Source: Avena insularis
Taxonomy: Eukaryota; Streptophyta; Magnoliopsida; Poales; Poaceae
Reading direction: 5' to 3'
Assembly (NCBI GenBank): GCA_023614405.1
Contig: CM042690.1
Span: forward strand, 667,438,802-667,502,801
DNA length: 64,000 bases
Each line of letters begins with the position of its first letter. Position 1 is the first letter of the stretch. This document shows positions 47,907 to 59,107 of this stretch, in pieces. The position numbers were made by a program, and so were the translations under genes. The notes beneath the pieces were generated by a model. It searched no databases and had not been told where the DNA came from. It worked only from the letters and a program-made list of their open reading frames with translations.

Positions 47907-50106
47907 TCAAGACAGTTTGATCTGCATCTCTTCCCCAACAAGCTCAAATATATCGTCAATTCTGAAATTAAATCAGGTCATCAATACTAACACCAAATTT
48001 CTATGATACAGTTTAAGCTTCAGTTCTGATATTCTTAGCTTATGAAATTCAAAAGCTACAATGGACAATGAAGCAATTACCTATCTGTCTTGATGTTCAC
48101 ATCAGAAAGCCAAGAGGTTAAATAAACCTGTAAAACAAGCAACAATAGGATAGAACCCTTGTTAGATAGCATGCTGACATGAGCATAACACATCTGATCT
48201 AATCCAAACATGGCCCTTTCATCCTTGATTTACATGAGCCAAGCTAGTAAGAACCAGGACAGAGAGACTTGAGTTTCTATCGAAATCAATGCAACAGTTT
48301 TGCAGAAAATACACCCATACCTGCAACACCTCATGTGTTGGACTATGGCCAGGCTTCCTTGCCTGCAAGACATCAGCCCTCCAATTTTCCGGCAGTGGGC
48401 AGCTATCTCCAGACTGAAGGCCAATACTCTGAAATTCATACAACTCCCCATCATACAGCTCATCCGACCATTCTAATGAAGGACCTGCACCTTCCTTTAA
48501 GTTGATCGACAGGAGATCCAAGACAATCAGTCTCTACATTGAAAACGATTTCCACTGTCAGGAATTCCCCAAAAGAACGGAGGAAACAGGCTGGAAAAAA
48601 ATGTGATTCCTAACTGCACAAGCTAAAACATAGCAGGATTGAATCCACTAACTGTTTCTGCGATAAAAAAGTATTACCGAGTCATATACAAAACAGTATG
48701 GTGATATACCTTCAACTGCAGCTCTGAAACAAACATCTCAACAAGCTCCTGAGCTAGACTCTCTGAGATAAATTCATAAACGAAAAGAAATGAATATAAT
48801 AGCTGTATCTTGCTGGTTTAGGAACAACATAGTTTTATGTGCAGATTTGAATCTTGAGTACTATTTCAGAAATAAAACTGCGGTGAATTAGTTTGAACAT
48901 AAGTAGTACAAGATATTTATTCAATTAACCTGATCTACTATGGCAGTCCTACACTGAAAACTATATGTTACCTTACAGATTATTTGCAAAGTATATGAAA
49001 CTCACTTGACTTTCTGACTAACATGGAGCTATTTCCCAAACTATAAGGAGTTCGTTTGAACTCCTGAATCATATGTGAGAATACATTCGTGGCATGCCTA
49101 ACAGAAAGGGTAGAAAGATCATGTGTCTTCCCAATCCTATTAAAAAAAACTCTCTGCAGCTCTTAAAGCAAGTACCGGCATGTCTAATACTCACCAAATT
49201 CAGTTTAGAAAGGAAAGAGAGGTTATGGAACTTATTAATCCATTTTTTGGATAAAACAAATGAGTAACTCACCGAATTCTGATATGGAGATCCATTTGTA
49301 TACTGGAGCTCCTCCGCCATCCCCTGAATCATTCAAATCATCTTGGCTGTCAGCAAACCGGGATAGTGAGCTACTGGAAGATCCTTTGGAGAAACAGCGC
49401 ATGGCGCGAGAAGCTTTAACCAAGTCAGACACTGCAAGGACCTATCACCAGGAAAAATGAAGAAGAACATCACATCAAGCAACCATGTATGCCTTAGGGT
49501 AACCTAACTAATAGAATAAGGACAAGCATGGCTTTTTTTGTGTAAGTATTACCATCTCCTTATAGGCTGATAGAAGCATCTCTTGACATTGCACCTGAAC
49601 AAGGGAAACAGCATCAAAACGAGACCAACAAAAGAACTTAAACCATCCTGCTGACTGACGAGGATTGGCTGAGTTCCTGCAGGAAGGTGTACCAACCTCC
49701 TTTTGCGCCAACTTGGCGCTGGCCCTGTCGCGGATCCCTGGCATGTCCTTGAGTACCCCCAAATCCATCCCTGGAATGTAGCTGAGAAGCCCATGGAAAA
49801 GTATAACAACATCAGTTACTAGTTAATGAAATCTAAAAAACCGCAGCGCAGCCGAAGCACACAGCCAGAGAGGGGGGACAAATACCTGCGTGTGAGGTGG
49901 GCGTTGACGAGCGCAGCGGCGTGAGGACGCCCGTCGGCGGCCGCATCCAGCCACCGGGTCTTGGCAGCGAGCAAGCGCGACCACTTGTTGCGCAGGTTGC
50001 GCTGTGCCGCCGGCCGCCACTGGCGCAGTGACAATGGTGATGGGCTTAGGGACGGCGAGGAGGAGTCAGCAGGGCGGCGAACCGGGGTGGCAGTGCCGGC
50101 CTCCAT
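47907..50106 (-). CDS. Conserved plant protein of unknown function, 294 aa, 8 exons
   Basis: Minus-strand exons: 50106-49886, 49781-49697, 49594-49553, 49441-49273, 48762-48710, 48533-48321, 48127-48081, 47961-47907 (TGA). All borders are GT-AG and all phases join without a stop. ATG 50106 is the first ATG of the open frame. The N-terminal 75 residues are basic and Ala/Ser/Pro-rich, the middle is helical (KEVQCQEMLLSAYKEMVLAVSDLVKASRAMRCF), then comes DSGDGGGAPVYKWISISEFESLAQELVEMF. The end is HEVLQVYLTSWLSDVNIKTDRIDDIFELVGEEM. No signal peptide or membrane segment. The clean exon chain shows a real gene. I have a faint memory of plant-wide homologues annotated as uncharacterised, and assign no function. 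Confidence 0.85.
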
Positions 50107-51198
50107 GGTGTCGCCCACTTCATCGGTTCACAGAGCCAAATTCCAAATAAATAAAATTATCCGTCAGAAGTATTCCCTTGCACAATGGACATATACTAGA
50201 ATGTAAACTGAATGCTTAATGAATGTAAACTGAATGCTTAATCTTGTAGTTTCTGACACTGATGGATAAAAATACCTTCCATGTTGTATTCATATAACAT
50301 GAAACTGATAACAAAATGTATTAAATGAAGATTTCAATTCAAGTCTTCCTTCCAGACATATACAAATTACAAAGGGGGAAACGATATGGATGTAGTAGAT
50401 TAGAAATTACTTCGGGCCTGGTCGGCCGTTGGCGAGCAGCAGGAGTGGAAGGGCGAGCCGGGGAGCAGCGGTGGCGTGCTGCGTTCAGGTTCCGGCGCGG
50501 AGACGGGGAACTAGCGTGGTGGCGCAGGCGCGAAGCTAGCTGTCAGCAGAGGCGGCGGCGAAGGAGGATAGGACAGCGCGGCGGATCGCACGGCAGCCCG
50601 GGGCGGTGGATGGGCGCGGGGAAGAGGATCACCCGGCGGCGAGCAGGGTGGGCGCAGCAACAGGGAGAGCGAGGCACACCAGGCAGGTTCCGGTTCGCGT
50701 GTGGGCTTTCCTAGGACGGAAAACTTGGGACGTTATTGGGCTAACATACAGATGGGCTCTACACGGGCCTACCGGTTTTAGATTCTCAACATCCCTTCCA
50801 GTTAATGCGATGCGCCGAGAAACGAATACGCAACCGCGACCAGAAAACGAAGAGCGTCAAATTCGTGCCACACTACACGGAATATCCGGCTCCGGTAGAA
50901 GCAACCCGTAGCGCAACCTATGAACGACCACTCCTGTAACGAACATCCAATCCCCAAAAAACACGACGGATTCACATACTGTACCGTGTTCGCGCTGGAT
51001 TCACACGGCGGCAGCGCGTACGCTTCCAGAGTTCCAGTCCGTCTCCTCATCGATCCCTTCCTTATACCGCCTCCTGCATCCACTTCGCGCTTTCCTTCCC
51101 CTCTCTCTCCCCCCAGCGCAGTCCAGCTGAGCTGCCACCCTCCTCGAACTCGAAGACGTCCACGCGACAGGAGGATCATCATTCTAGCAATAATCAGC
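50107..51198. other. Spacer between the 294-aa gene and the second kinase
   Basis: It should hold the promoter of the minus-strand gene and of the + strand kinase. A 22-bp tandem duplication (GAATGTAAACTGAATGCTTAAT) sits at 50199-50242. 50410-50700 is GC-rich with open frames on several strands, but nothing recognisable. No clear TATA box was fixed. Confidence 0.4.
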
Positions 51199-52221
51199 AT
51201 GCGCATCGGCAGCGCCGCGGAATACAAGGAAGGAGGAGGCGTCCTGCAGCCTCGGCAAGGGCGCCTTCGGGGTCGTCGTCAAGGCCCGCCACCGCGCCAC
51301 AGGCAAGACCGTCGCCATCAAGTCCCTCCGCTTCACCGCCGAGGACCCCGCCGTGCTCCAGCAGGAGACCCGCCTCCTCATGGACGCAAGCCACAAAAAC
51401 CCTTACGTCGTCGGCTTCCACGGCCTCGTGCGCGATGGTGCCACCGGTGCGCTCCGCCTCGCCATGGAGTACGCCGGCCCGACGAGCCTCCGCGGCTTCC
51501 TGCGGGAGAGAGACCGAGACGGTCGCCGCGTCCCGGAGGCCACGGTGCGCGCCTTCATGTGGCAGCTCCTCACCGGCGCAAGCACGATGCACGAGCGCGG
51601 CATCGTCCACCGCGACATCAAGCCCTCCAACGTCCTCGTTCGTACGAGAAGGCCGGCACGCCGTTCTACAAGGCGCCCGAGGTGCTCATGGGGATGCCGG
51701 ACTACGACGCGCGCGTGGACGCGTGGTCGCTCGGGTGCGTCATGGCCGAGATGCTCACCGGCGAGAAGCTGTTCGAGGGCAACGACAACGAGGTGGACGA
51801 GCTCTGGGCCATCTTCGGCGTGCTCGGGATGCCGGACGGCACGACCTGGCCGGGGTTCGACTCCCTGCCGCTCGCCGGCGCCACGATGCGGTGGCGTGTG
51901 CACGGGCTGGAGAAGCGCAGCCGGCTGCGGGAGCTGTTCCGCCAGGAGACGCTGTCCCAGGACGGGTTCCAGGTCTTGGAAGGGCTTCTCGCGTGTAACC
52001 CTGACAGGCGGCTGACGGCGGCGGCCGCGCTAGAACTCCCGTGGTTCGCGCCTCTTCGTGCCGCCGCTGCTGCTGAGCTCTACGCGTTGGCGACACCCAA
52101 GAAGAAGAATGTGCTGAAAGTTCCATCGGCGATATGGAGCGCGGTGCGCATCGCAACACGTTCCAAAACGCATGGCATCTATAAACGCCTCTCAAACCTG
52201 TCTGTGAAGCACTCCCTTTAA
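51199..52221 (+). pseudogene. Intronless CDK-F-like kinase, two frameshifts, DFG/activation segment deleted
   Basis: Paralogue of the kinase at 15.3 kb. From ATG 51199, [15 protein letters not shown] aligns with the paralogue; a net 7-nt gain at about 51249 shifts the frame. The kinase continues in frame 2: [12 protein letters not shown], Lys of VAIK (51320), [11 protein letters not shown] (51608). At about 51641 a net 70-nt loss removes the DLG metal-binding motif and the start of the activation segment and shifts the frame again. The third part runs open as [21 protein letters not shown] and a C-lobe to the stop at 52221. The tail has a single [16 protein letters not shown], where the paralogue has repeats. 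Even if the frames were ignored, loss of the DLG aspartate would predict no catalysis. Alternative: a short unrecognised intron, for which I see no fitting splice sites. Confidence 0.85.
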
Positions 52222-52436
52222 TCCTAGTCGGTCCAAAACAAAAAGAAAAACGAGATTCTACAACGGGATTTTGAAGATTGCATGAATGGTAGTAATAGTA
52301 AAACATTTCGTTTTGCGGGAACGAAAGGAGAACTTGGAAACGCGATTCACAGCCTTGGTTTCTGTGCCATAGATTGTTGGAGGTTCGTGCAAAGTCTGAC
52401 CAGTCAACATATTCGATGCATTTGTAGAAAAGCCCC
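52222..52436. other. 3' flank of second kinase
   Basis: About 215 bp of non-coding sequence between the kinase stop and the start of the 3.36 kb duplication. Nothing recognised. Confidence 0.4.
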
Positions 52437-53299
52437 TAGGAAAACAAAAAACTAAACCCATAGTTTCATTTACAGCTAACACACCCCGTCCCCTTCCAAC
52501 CCAACCCACACCCGACCTGTTCCTTCCCACCCCATCCCTTGCCCCCGAGCGCCGCCACCTCCCGCCTCCCTCGTCGTCTCCTCTCCTACCAACGGAGAGC
52601 AGCCCATCCCCTGGGATATGCATGGAGGCTGCAGATCGGGTCCACTGCATGCCATGGAGGTCGCGGGCGCTCCTCGTTCTCCGTCCTACCACGACGTCCG
52701 ACTACGGGGCCAAGGCTGACGACTGCGGTGGGGATTTAGACCGGCTGGATCTGGCCAAGGAGAGGCCTCACGGGATGCGAACGGTGTGGTCCGAGCAAAA
52801 ACGAATCATCTTGGGTCTTCCTTCTATCTCATTGATTTTTTTTCTTGCTTTTCCAAAAATCAGATCCAATATCCGAACGAATCTAGATGTTTACATGTGT
52901 CTCAGTGAAATCTCTCTCTTTTTTTTTTGTGAACTGTCTCGGTGAAATCTCGTTGATGCATAGAAGAAACATTGTATAGATCTTGGTTAGGAGTATTTCT
53001 GGATTTTTTTTTTCACTTTTTCTTGTATAGATCTGCTCGATTTTGTATCCTGTTGCAGATCGAAACATGCATGTAACTTGGTTGTCGTTTTGTTGAATCT
53101 TCTGGAGTGTATGATTTCATATATGAATCTGTATGCATCTTGACTAAACCATGCGTGAAATAATTTTAACCTCTATGAATCCGGTGATAGAGTTGAGTAT
53201 TGCTTCTTTGTAATCCTATGTATGAAACTTTATAGGTGTATGAAAGTTCATATGAATTATGTGAACCTTCTATAGATCTTTGTCTGAAACATTCTTCAA

Positions 53300-53338
<39 letters not shown>

Positions 53339-53698
53339 CTATTTGACATCCTGGGTGTAGAATAGTTATTCTTCATCCACCCCCTATCTTTCAAACCGTA
53401 TAAGATTTTTACGTCACGTAAATTTTCTCTTACCTCAGAAATTAAGAAGAACATAAGAAAATTTAGACATGTCGTAAAAAAATTGTTTACATGCCGTAAA
53501 AAAATACGGCGTAAAATGCGAATTTTCTCTATTTTTTACACTATAATGACTCATAAATCGTATTTTTATGTCGATTTTTTTACGTTTCTGATGAATATGA
53601 ACATAATTATTAGTATACAAAACATAAATTTATGTATGTAAGAACATAAAAATATGTAGGGTGCAAAATAACTATTCTGCACCCTGGATGCTGAATAG
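53339..53698. mobile_element. 360-bp inverted-repeat element (copy 1)
   Basis: Left end CTATTTGACATCCTGGGTGT and right end (inverted) CTATTCAGCATCCAGGGTGC form imperfect terminal repeats of about 33 bp. The interior is AT-rich with repeated ACGTAAA/TACGTCA-type motifs. It abuts a TA microsatellite on the left, which hides any target duplication. The superfamily is not assigned. The identical copy is at 56698-57057. Confidence 0.7.
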
Positions 53699-54639
53699 GG
53701 TTTAAATCAACCGTGAATTTTGTATGAATCCCCCGTGAATTATGTATGAATCCCCTGTGAATTATGTATGAATCGTGTTTTATTTGCGGGTATAAAATTT
53801 GTGTGAGACTTGCTTGAATATTCCTTGAAAAATTACCGTGGTATAAAATTTGTGTGAGACTTGCTTGAATATTCCTTGAAAATCTTGAGTCTTGATGTGA
53901 AATTGTTGTACGAAACTTGTATGAATATTGTTGAACCTTCCCTGTGGTTGAATCTGTGATGAAACTTTTGGGTATTTAAAACAGACTTATTAAGAAATAT
54001 TCTGTGAAAAATATTCTTTTATTTTTTTTTGTGAAAAATATGATTTAAAAAATATTCCGTGAAAAAAAAAATCATGAGACTATATTGTAATTAAAACTAT
54101 CTTATTAATAAATTATAAACAAAGAATATTTTATTTGATTAATTATGTGAATCTGGAAAAATCCTCGAATAATTTTAGCTTAAAAAAAGAACGTGAGAAA
54201 CCTTGTATGGATATTGTTGAATATTTACTGAATAATAAATATATATTAATATTTATAAACCTCTTGTTGAATATTCTTTTAAAATGTTACAAGAATTTTG
54301 TACGAATTTTTTAAGAAACCTGTACAGGCTTGTACTTTTTTAGTTAGACTGAAAATAAATCTCGCTAACTAAAACGGGTAAGAAATATTTTATTAATATA
54401 TTTTGTGAGGAGATAAAACGGCAACGAAATATGTATAAAATCTGAAAATACTGGAGTCTAATAAGCAAAACAGTAATGGACTAAAGAAGTGAGGTGGGAG
54501 GGGTGTTCTATAAAACGAGTAGCATGAATCTCCAACAAATAAACGGTAAGATAGACCCGTTGGGCCCAACATATGTGTGGTTTCGTATTTCCGGTTTTAC
54601 GTTTCACCAATAGTACTTACAACAAAGACTGACGACCGC

Positions 54640-55379
54640 TCTGATATCCTCTCCGCCAGAATAGCCGGCCGGAGCTGGACCAGGAGTGACGTCGGCTAGA
54701 TAGGTTCTCTTGTAGCTCTAGTATTAGCTGTTTCTTCGTAGGTTGGCCTTGTGCCAGAGTTTGGCGATATGCTGGGAGCTGTGCGCTGATGGACGGAGCT
54801 AGATGCGGCGTCGACGACCTCTATCGGCGGCTTCATAAATAAGGCATGTGGTCTCCAGGAGCGGCGATTCCCGGACTCGGCTCTGTCTTCTTCTCTGGCC
54901 GGCCGTGGAGGCGAGGAGAGAAGAAGCTGTGTTCGAGCCCCGGGAGTTCAAGCTTGGCGGAGACGGGAAGTTGCTGCCGTGACAACGACGAGATGTTCCA
55001 CGGTGGTCCATGGCGAGCCACCGATCTTCGATGCCAAAGAAATACATCTGCAGACGCCATGGGTGCGTCTTTTCAACCTCCAATATCGGAGGCCCCTTCT
55101 CGATGGTGCGATGGTGGCGTTCTTTGCCCTCTTCTTCCCAAGTGGTGTAGTCTCCGGTGAGAAAGACAGTGGCCGACGGCGGCATCCATCTCAGATCTTG
55201 GGTGATGAGGCACATGGGACTCGATTGCGTTTTCAGAAATCTTTCAGAGGTTTCCTCTATGTATTTCAAAGGCCTGTCTGTAACTTTTACTTTTCCTGAG
55301 ATCCCTCTTATAATTTGTTCCAATGCCTAGAATTAATGCAGCAATATCGGTCGGGACCTTTCCCGTTCAAAAAAAAAAG
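54640..55379 (+). mobile_element. Retroposon-like sequence with A-tail (copy 1)
   Basis: GC-rich transcript-like sequence ending in CGGGACCTTTCCCGTTC followed by 11 A (about 55369-55379), like the 3' ends of LINE-derived grass elements. The 5' border is unknown. The minus-strand open frame 55323-54799 has no domain and is not called a gene. Copy 2 ends at about 58739. Confidence 0.45.
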
Positions 55380-55483
55380 ACCGATGACACTGCGCTCATC
55401 ATATGACTTTAGTACTGCCTGCAGGTGGTTTCAAATAATCCATGGACCCGTATCATGTTTTTTTTAAATTTCATTCACGGTTA

Positions 55484-55651
55484 CTCCCTCTGTTTCAAAA
55501 TAAAAAATGTTTTATCTTTGTGAAATGAGTGTATCTAGACGCCTTTTAGTGTGTAGGTTCACTCCAAGCCTAAATGAACCTACACATTAAAAGGGGTCTA
55601 GATACACTCCTTTATAAAACTAGAACATCTTATATTTTAAAACGGATGAAG
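55484..55651. mobile_element. Stowaway-like MITE (copy 1)
   Basis: 168 bp, starts CTCCCTCTGTTTCAAAATAA after TA and ends AACGGATGAAG before TA. The right end is decayed (GATGAAG for GAGGGAG). Internal palindrome as in the element at 17469. Confidence 0.88.
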
Positions 55652-56656
55652 TACATATTTTAGAGTATATGTGTATTGGTATGTCAGTTGTCACATTAGT
55701 TGTTATAATTCCAACCCTAACCTGACTTATCCTCCAAGATAATCCTAACCTGACTTATCCTAGGAAAACAAAAAACTAAACCCATAGTTTCATTTACAGC
55801 TAACACACCCCGTCCCCTTCCAACCCAACCCACACCCGACCTGTTCCTTCCCACCCCATCCCTTGCCCCCGAGCGCCGCCACCTCCCGCCTCCCTCGTCG
55901 TCTCCTCTCCTACCAACGGAGAGCAGCCCATCCCCTACAGGATACAGGCATGGAGGCTGCAGATCCGGGGTCCACCGCCTGCGGCCATGGAGGTCGCGGT
56001 CGGGGCGCTCCCTCGTTCCCCTCCGTCCTACCACGACGTCGTCCGACTACCGGGGGCCAAGGCCGCGACGACCTGCGGTGGGGATTTAGACCGGCGCTGG
56101 ATCTGGCCAAGGAGAGGCCTCCGCCGGGATGCGCAACGGTGTGGTCCGAGCAAAAACGAATCATCTTGGGTCTTCCTTCTATCTCATTGATTTTTTTTCT
56201 TGCTTTTCCAAAAATCAGATCCAATATCCGAACGAATCTAGATGTTTACATGTGTCTCAGTGAAATCTCTCTCTTTTTTTTTTGTGAACTGTCTCGGTGA
56301 AATCTCGTTGATGCATAGAAGAAACATTGTATAGATCTTGGTTAGGAGTATTTCTGGATTTTTTTTTTCACTTTTTCTTGTATAGATCTGCTCGATTTTG
56401 TATCCTGTTGCAGATCGAAACATGCATGTAACTTGGTTGTCGTTTTGTTGAATCTTCTGGAGTGTATGATTTCATATATGAATCTGTATGCATCTTGACT
56501 AAACCATGCGTGAAATAATTTTAACCTCTATGAATCCGGTGATAGAGTTGAGTATTGCTTCTTTGTAATCCTATGTATGAAACTTTATAGGTGTATGAAA
56601 GTTCATATGAATTATGTGTGAACCTTCTATAGATCTTTGTACGAAACATTCTTCAA

Positions 56657-56695
<39 letters not shown>

Positions 56696-56697
56696 CG

Positions 56698-57057
56698 CTA
56701 TTTGACATCCTGGGTGTAGAATAGTTATTCTTCATCCACCCCCTATCTTTCAAACCGTATAAGATTTTTACGTCACGTAAATTTTCTCTTACCTCAGAAA
56801 TTAAGAAGAACATAAGAAAATTTAGACATGTCGTAAAAAAATTGTTTACATGCCGTAAAAAAATACGGCGTAAAATGCGAATTTTCTCTATTTTTTACAC
56901 TATAATGACTCATAAATCGTATTTTTATGTCGATTTTTTTACGTTTCTGATGAATATGAACATAATTATTAGTATACAAAACATAAATTTATGTATGTAA
57001 GAACATAAAAATATGTAGGGTGCAAAATAACTATTCTGCACCCTGGATGCTGAATAG
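56698..57057. mobile_element. 360-bp inverted-repeat element (copy 2)
   Basis: Same element as at 53339-53698, carried along by the duplication. The junction with the TA microsatellite differs by two bases (GCGCTA against GCTA). Confidence 0.7.
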
Positions 57058-58000
57058 GGTTTAAATCAACCGTGAATTTTGTATGAATCCCCCGTGAATT
57101 ATGTATGAATCCCCTGTGAATTATGTATGAATCGTGTTTTATTTGCGGGTATAAAATTTGTGTGAGACTTGCTTGAATATTCCTTGAAAAATTACCGTGG
57201 TATAAAATTTGTGTGAGACTTGCTTGAATATTCCTTGAAAATCTTGAGTCTTGATGTGAAATTGTTGTACGAAACTTGTATGAATATTGTTGAACCTTCC
57301 CTGTGGTTGAATCTGTGATGAAACTTTTGGGTATTTAAAACAGACTTATTAAGAAATATTCTGTGAAAAATATTCTTTTATTTTTTTTTGTGAAAAATAT
57401 GATTTAAAAAATATTCCGTGAAAAAAAAATCATGAGACTATATTGTAATTAAAACTATCTTATTAATAAATTATAAACAAAGAATATTTTATTTGATTAA
57501 TTATGTGAATCTGGAAAAATCCTCGAATAATTTTAGCTTAAAAAAAGAACGTGAGAAACCTTGTATGGATATTGTTGAATATTTACTGAATAATAAATAT
57601 ATATTAATATTTATAAACCTCTTGTTGAATATTCTTTTAAAATGTTACAAGAATTTTGTACGAATTTTTTAAGAAACCTGTACAGGCTTGTACTTTTTTA
57701 GTTAGACTGAAAATAAATCTCGCTAACTAAAACGGGTAAGAAATATTTTATTAATATATTTTGTGAGGAGATAAAACGGCAACGAAATATGTATAAAATC
57801 TGAAAATACTGGAGTCTAATAAGCAAAACAGTAATGGACTAAAGAAGTGAGGTGGGAGGGGTGTTCTATAAAACGAGTAGCATGAATCTCCAACAAATAA
57901 ACGGTAAGATAGACCCGTTGGGCCCAACATATGTGTGGTTTCGTATTTCCGATTTTACGTTTCACCAATAGTACTTACAACAAAGACTGACGGCCGCTCT

Positions 58001-58739
58001 GATATCCTCTCCGCCAGAATAGCCGGCCGGAGCTGGACCAGGAGCGACGTCGGCTAGATAGGTTCTCTTGTAGCTCTAGTATTAGCTGTTTTCTTTCTGT
58101 AGGTTGGCCTTGTGCCAGAGTTTGGCGATATGCTGGGAGCTGTGCGCTGATGGACGGAGCTAGATGCGGCGTCGACGACCTCTATCGGCGGCTTCATAAA
58201 TAAGGCATGTGGTCTCCAGGAGCGGCGATTCCCGGACTCGGCTCTGTCTTCTTCTCTGGCCGGCCGTGGAGGCGAGGAGAGAAGAAGCTGTGTTCGAGCC
58301 CCGGGAGTTCAAGCTTGGCGGAGACGGGAAGTTGCTGCCGTGACAACGACGAGATGTTCCACGGTGGTCCATGGCGAGCCACCGATCTTCGATGCCAAAG
58401 AAATACATCTGCAGACGCCATGGGTGCGTCTTTTCAACCTCCAACATCGGAGGCCCCTTCTCGATGGTGCGATGGTGGCGTTCTTTGCCCTCTTCTTCCC
58501 AAGTGGTGTAGTCTCCGGTGAGAAAGACAGTGGCCGACGGCGGCATCCATCTCAGATCTTGGGTGATGAGGCACATGGGACTCGATTGCGTTTTCAGAAA
58601 TCTTTCAGAGGTTTCCTCTATGTATTTCAAAGGCCTGTCTGTAACTTTTACTTTTCCTGAGATCCCTCTTATAATTTGTTCCAATGCCTAGAATTAATGC
58701 AGCAATATCGGTCGGGACCTTTCCCGTTCAAAAAAAAAA
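58001..58739 (+). mobile_element. Retroposon-like sequence with A-tail (copy 2)
   Basis: Duplicate of the segment at 54640-55379, ending in a run of about 10 A. A few substitutions separate the copies. Confidence 0.45.
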
Positions 58740-58844
58740 GACCGATGACACTGCGCTCATCATATGACTTTAGTACTGCCTGCAGGTGGTTTCAAATAAT
58801 CCATGGACCCGTATCATGTTTTTTTTAAATTTCATTCACGGTTA

Positions 58845-59012
58845 CTCCCTCTGTTTCAAAATAAAAAATGTTTTATCTTTGTGAAATGAGTGTATCTAGA
58901 CGCCTTTTAGTGTGTAGGTTCACTCCAAGCCTAAATGAACCTACACATTAAAAGGGGTCTAGATACACTCCTTTATAAAACTAGAACATCTTATATTTTA
59001 AAACGGATGAAG
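58845..59012. mobile_element. Stowaway-like MITE (copy 2)
   Basis: Duplicate of the MITE at 55484-55651, flanked by TA. Confidence 0.88.
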
Positions 59013-59107
59013 TACATATTTTAGAGTATATGTGTATTGGTATGTCAGTTGTCACATTAGTTGTTATAATTCCAACCCTAACCTGACTTATCCTCCAAGA
59101 TAATCCT

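Larger units (their letters stand above)
52437..55745. repeat. Tandem duplication, copy 1 (about 3.31 kb)
   Basis: Direct repeat of 55761-59107. Starts at TAGGAAAACAAAAAAC and ends at CCAAGATAATCC. Outside 52600-52790 the two copies differ at only a few positions by eye. Within 52600-52790, a GC-rich stretch, copy 1 lacks about 37 bases in many small gaps. It contains, in order, a GC-rich 5'-UTR-like block, a TA microsatellite (53306-53337), a palindromic MITE, AT-rich DNA, a retroposon-like 3' end and a Stowaway MITE. Confidence 0.93.
55761..59107. repeat. Tandem duplication, copy 2 (about 3.35 kb)
   Basis: Partner of 52437-55745 with the same internal order. A 15-bp bridge (TAACCTGACTTATCC, 55746-55760) separates the copies and repeats sequence found about 20 bp earlier (55719-55733), suggesting the joint formed by short-homology recombination. 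After 59107 the sequence diverges from anything following copy 1. Confidence 0.93.

Noticed and set aside
50325..50714. 129-aa Arg/Gly-rich open frame
   Set aside because: Composition follows local GC-rich repeats and competing frames exist; no homology recognised.
51241..51700. Introns explaining the kinase frame changes
   Set aside because: At 51249 and 51641 no GT-AG pair of realistic length bridges the frames, and the paralogue alignment shows small indels instead.
53306..53337. TA microsatellite as a regulatory element
   Set aside because: A plain dinucleotide repeat; it is noted only because it adjoins the 360-bp inverted-repeat element.
54799..55323. 174-aa open frame on the minus strand, repeated at 58160-58684
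   Set aside because: No domain, lies antisense in a retroposon-like segment with an A-tail on the + strand, and is conserved between copies only because the whole 3.36 kb is duplicated.
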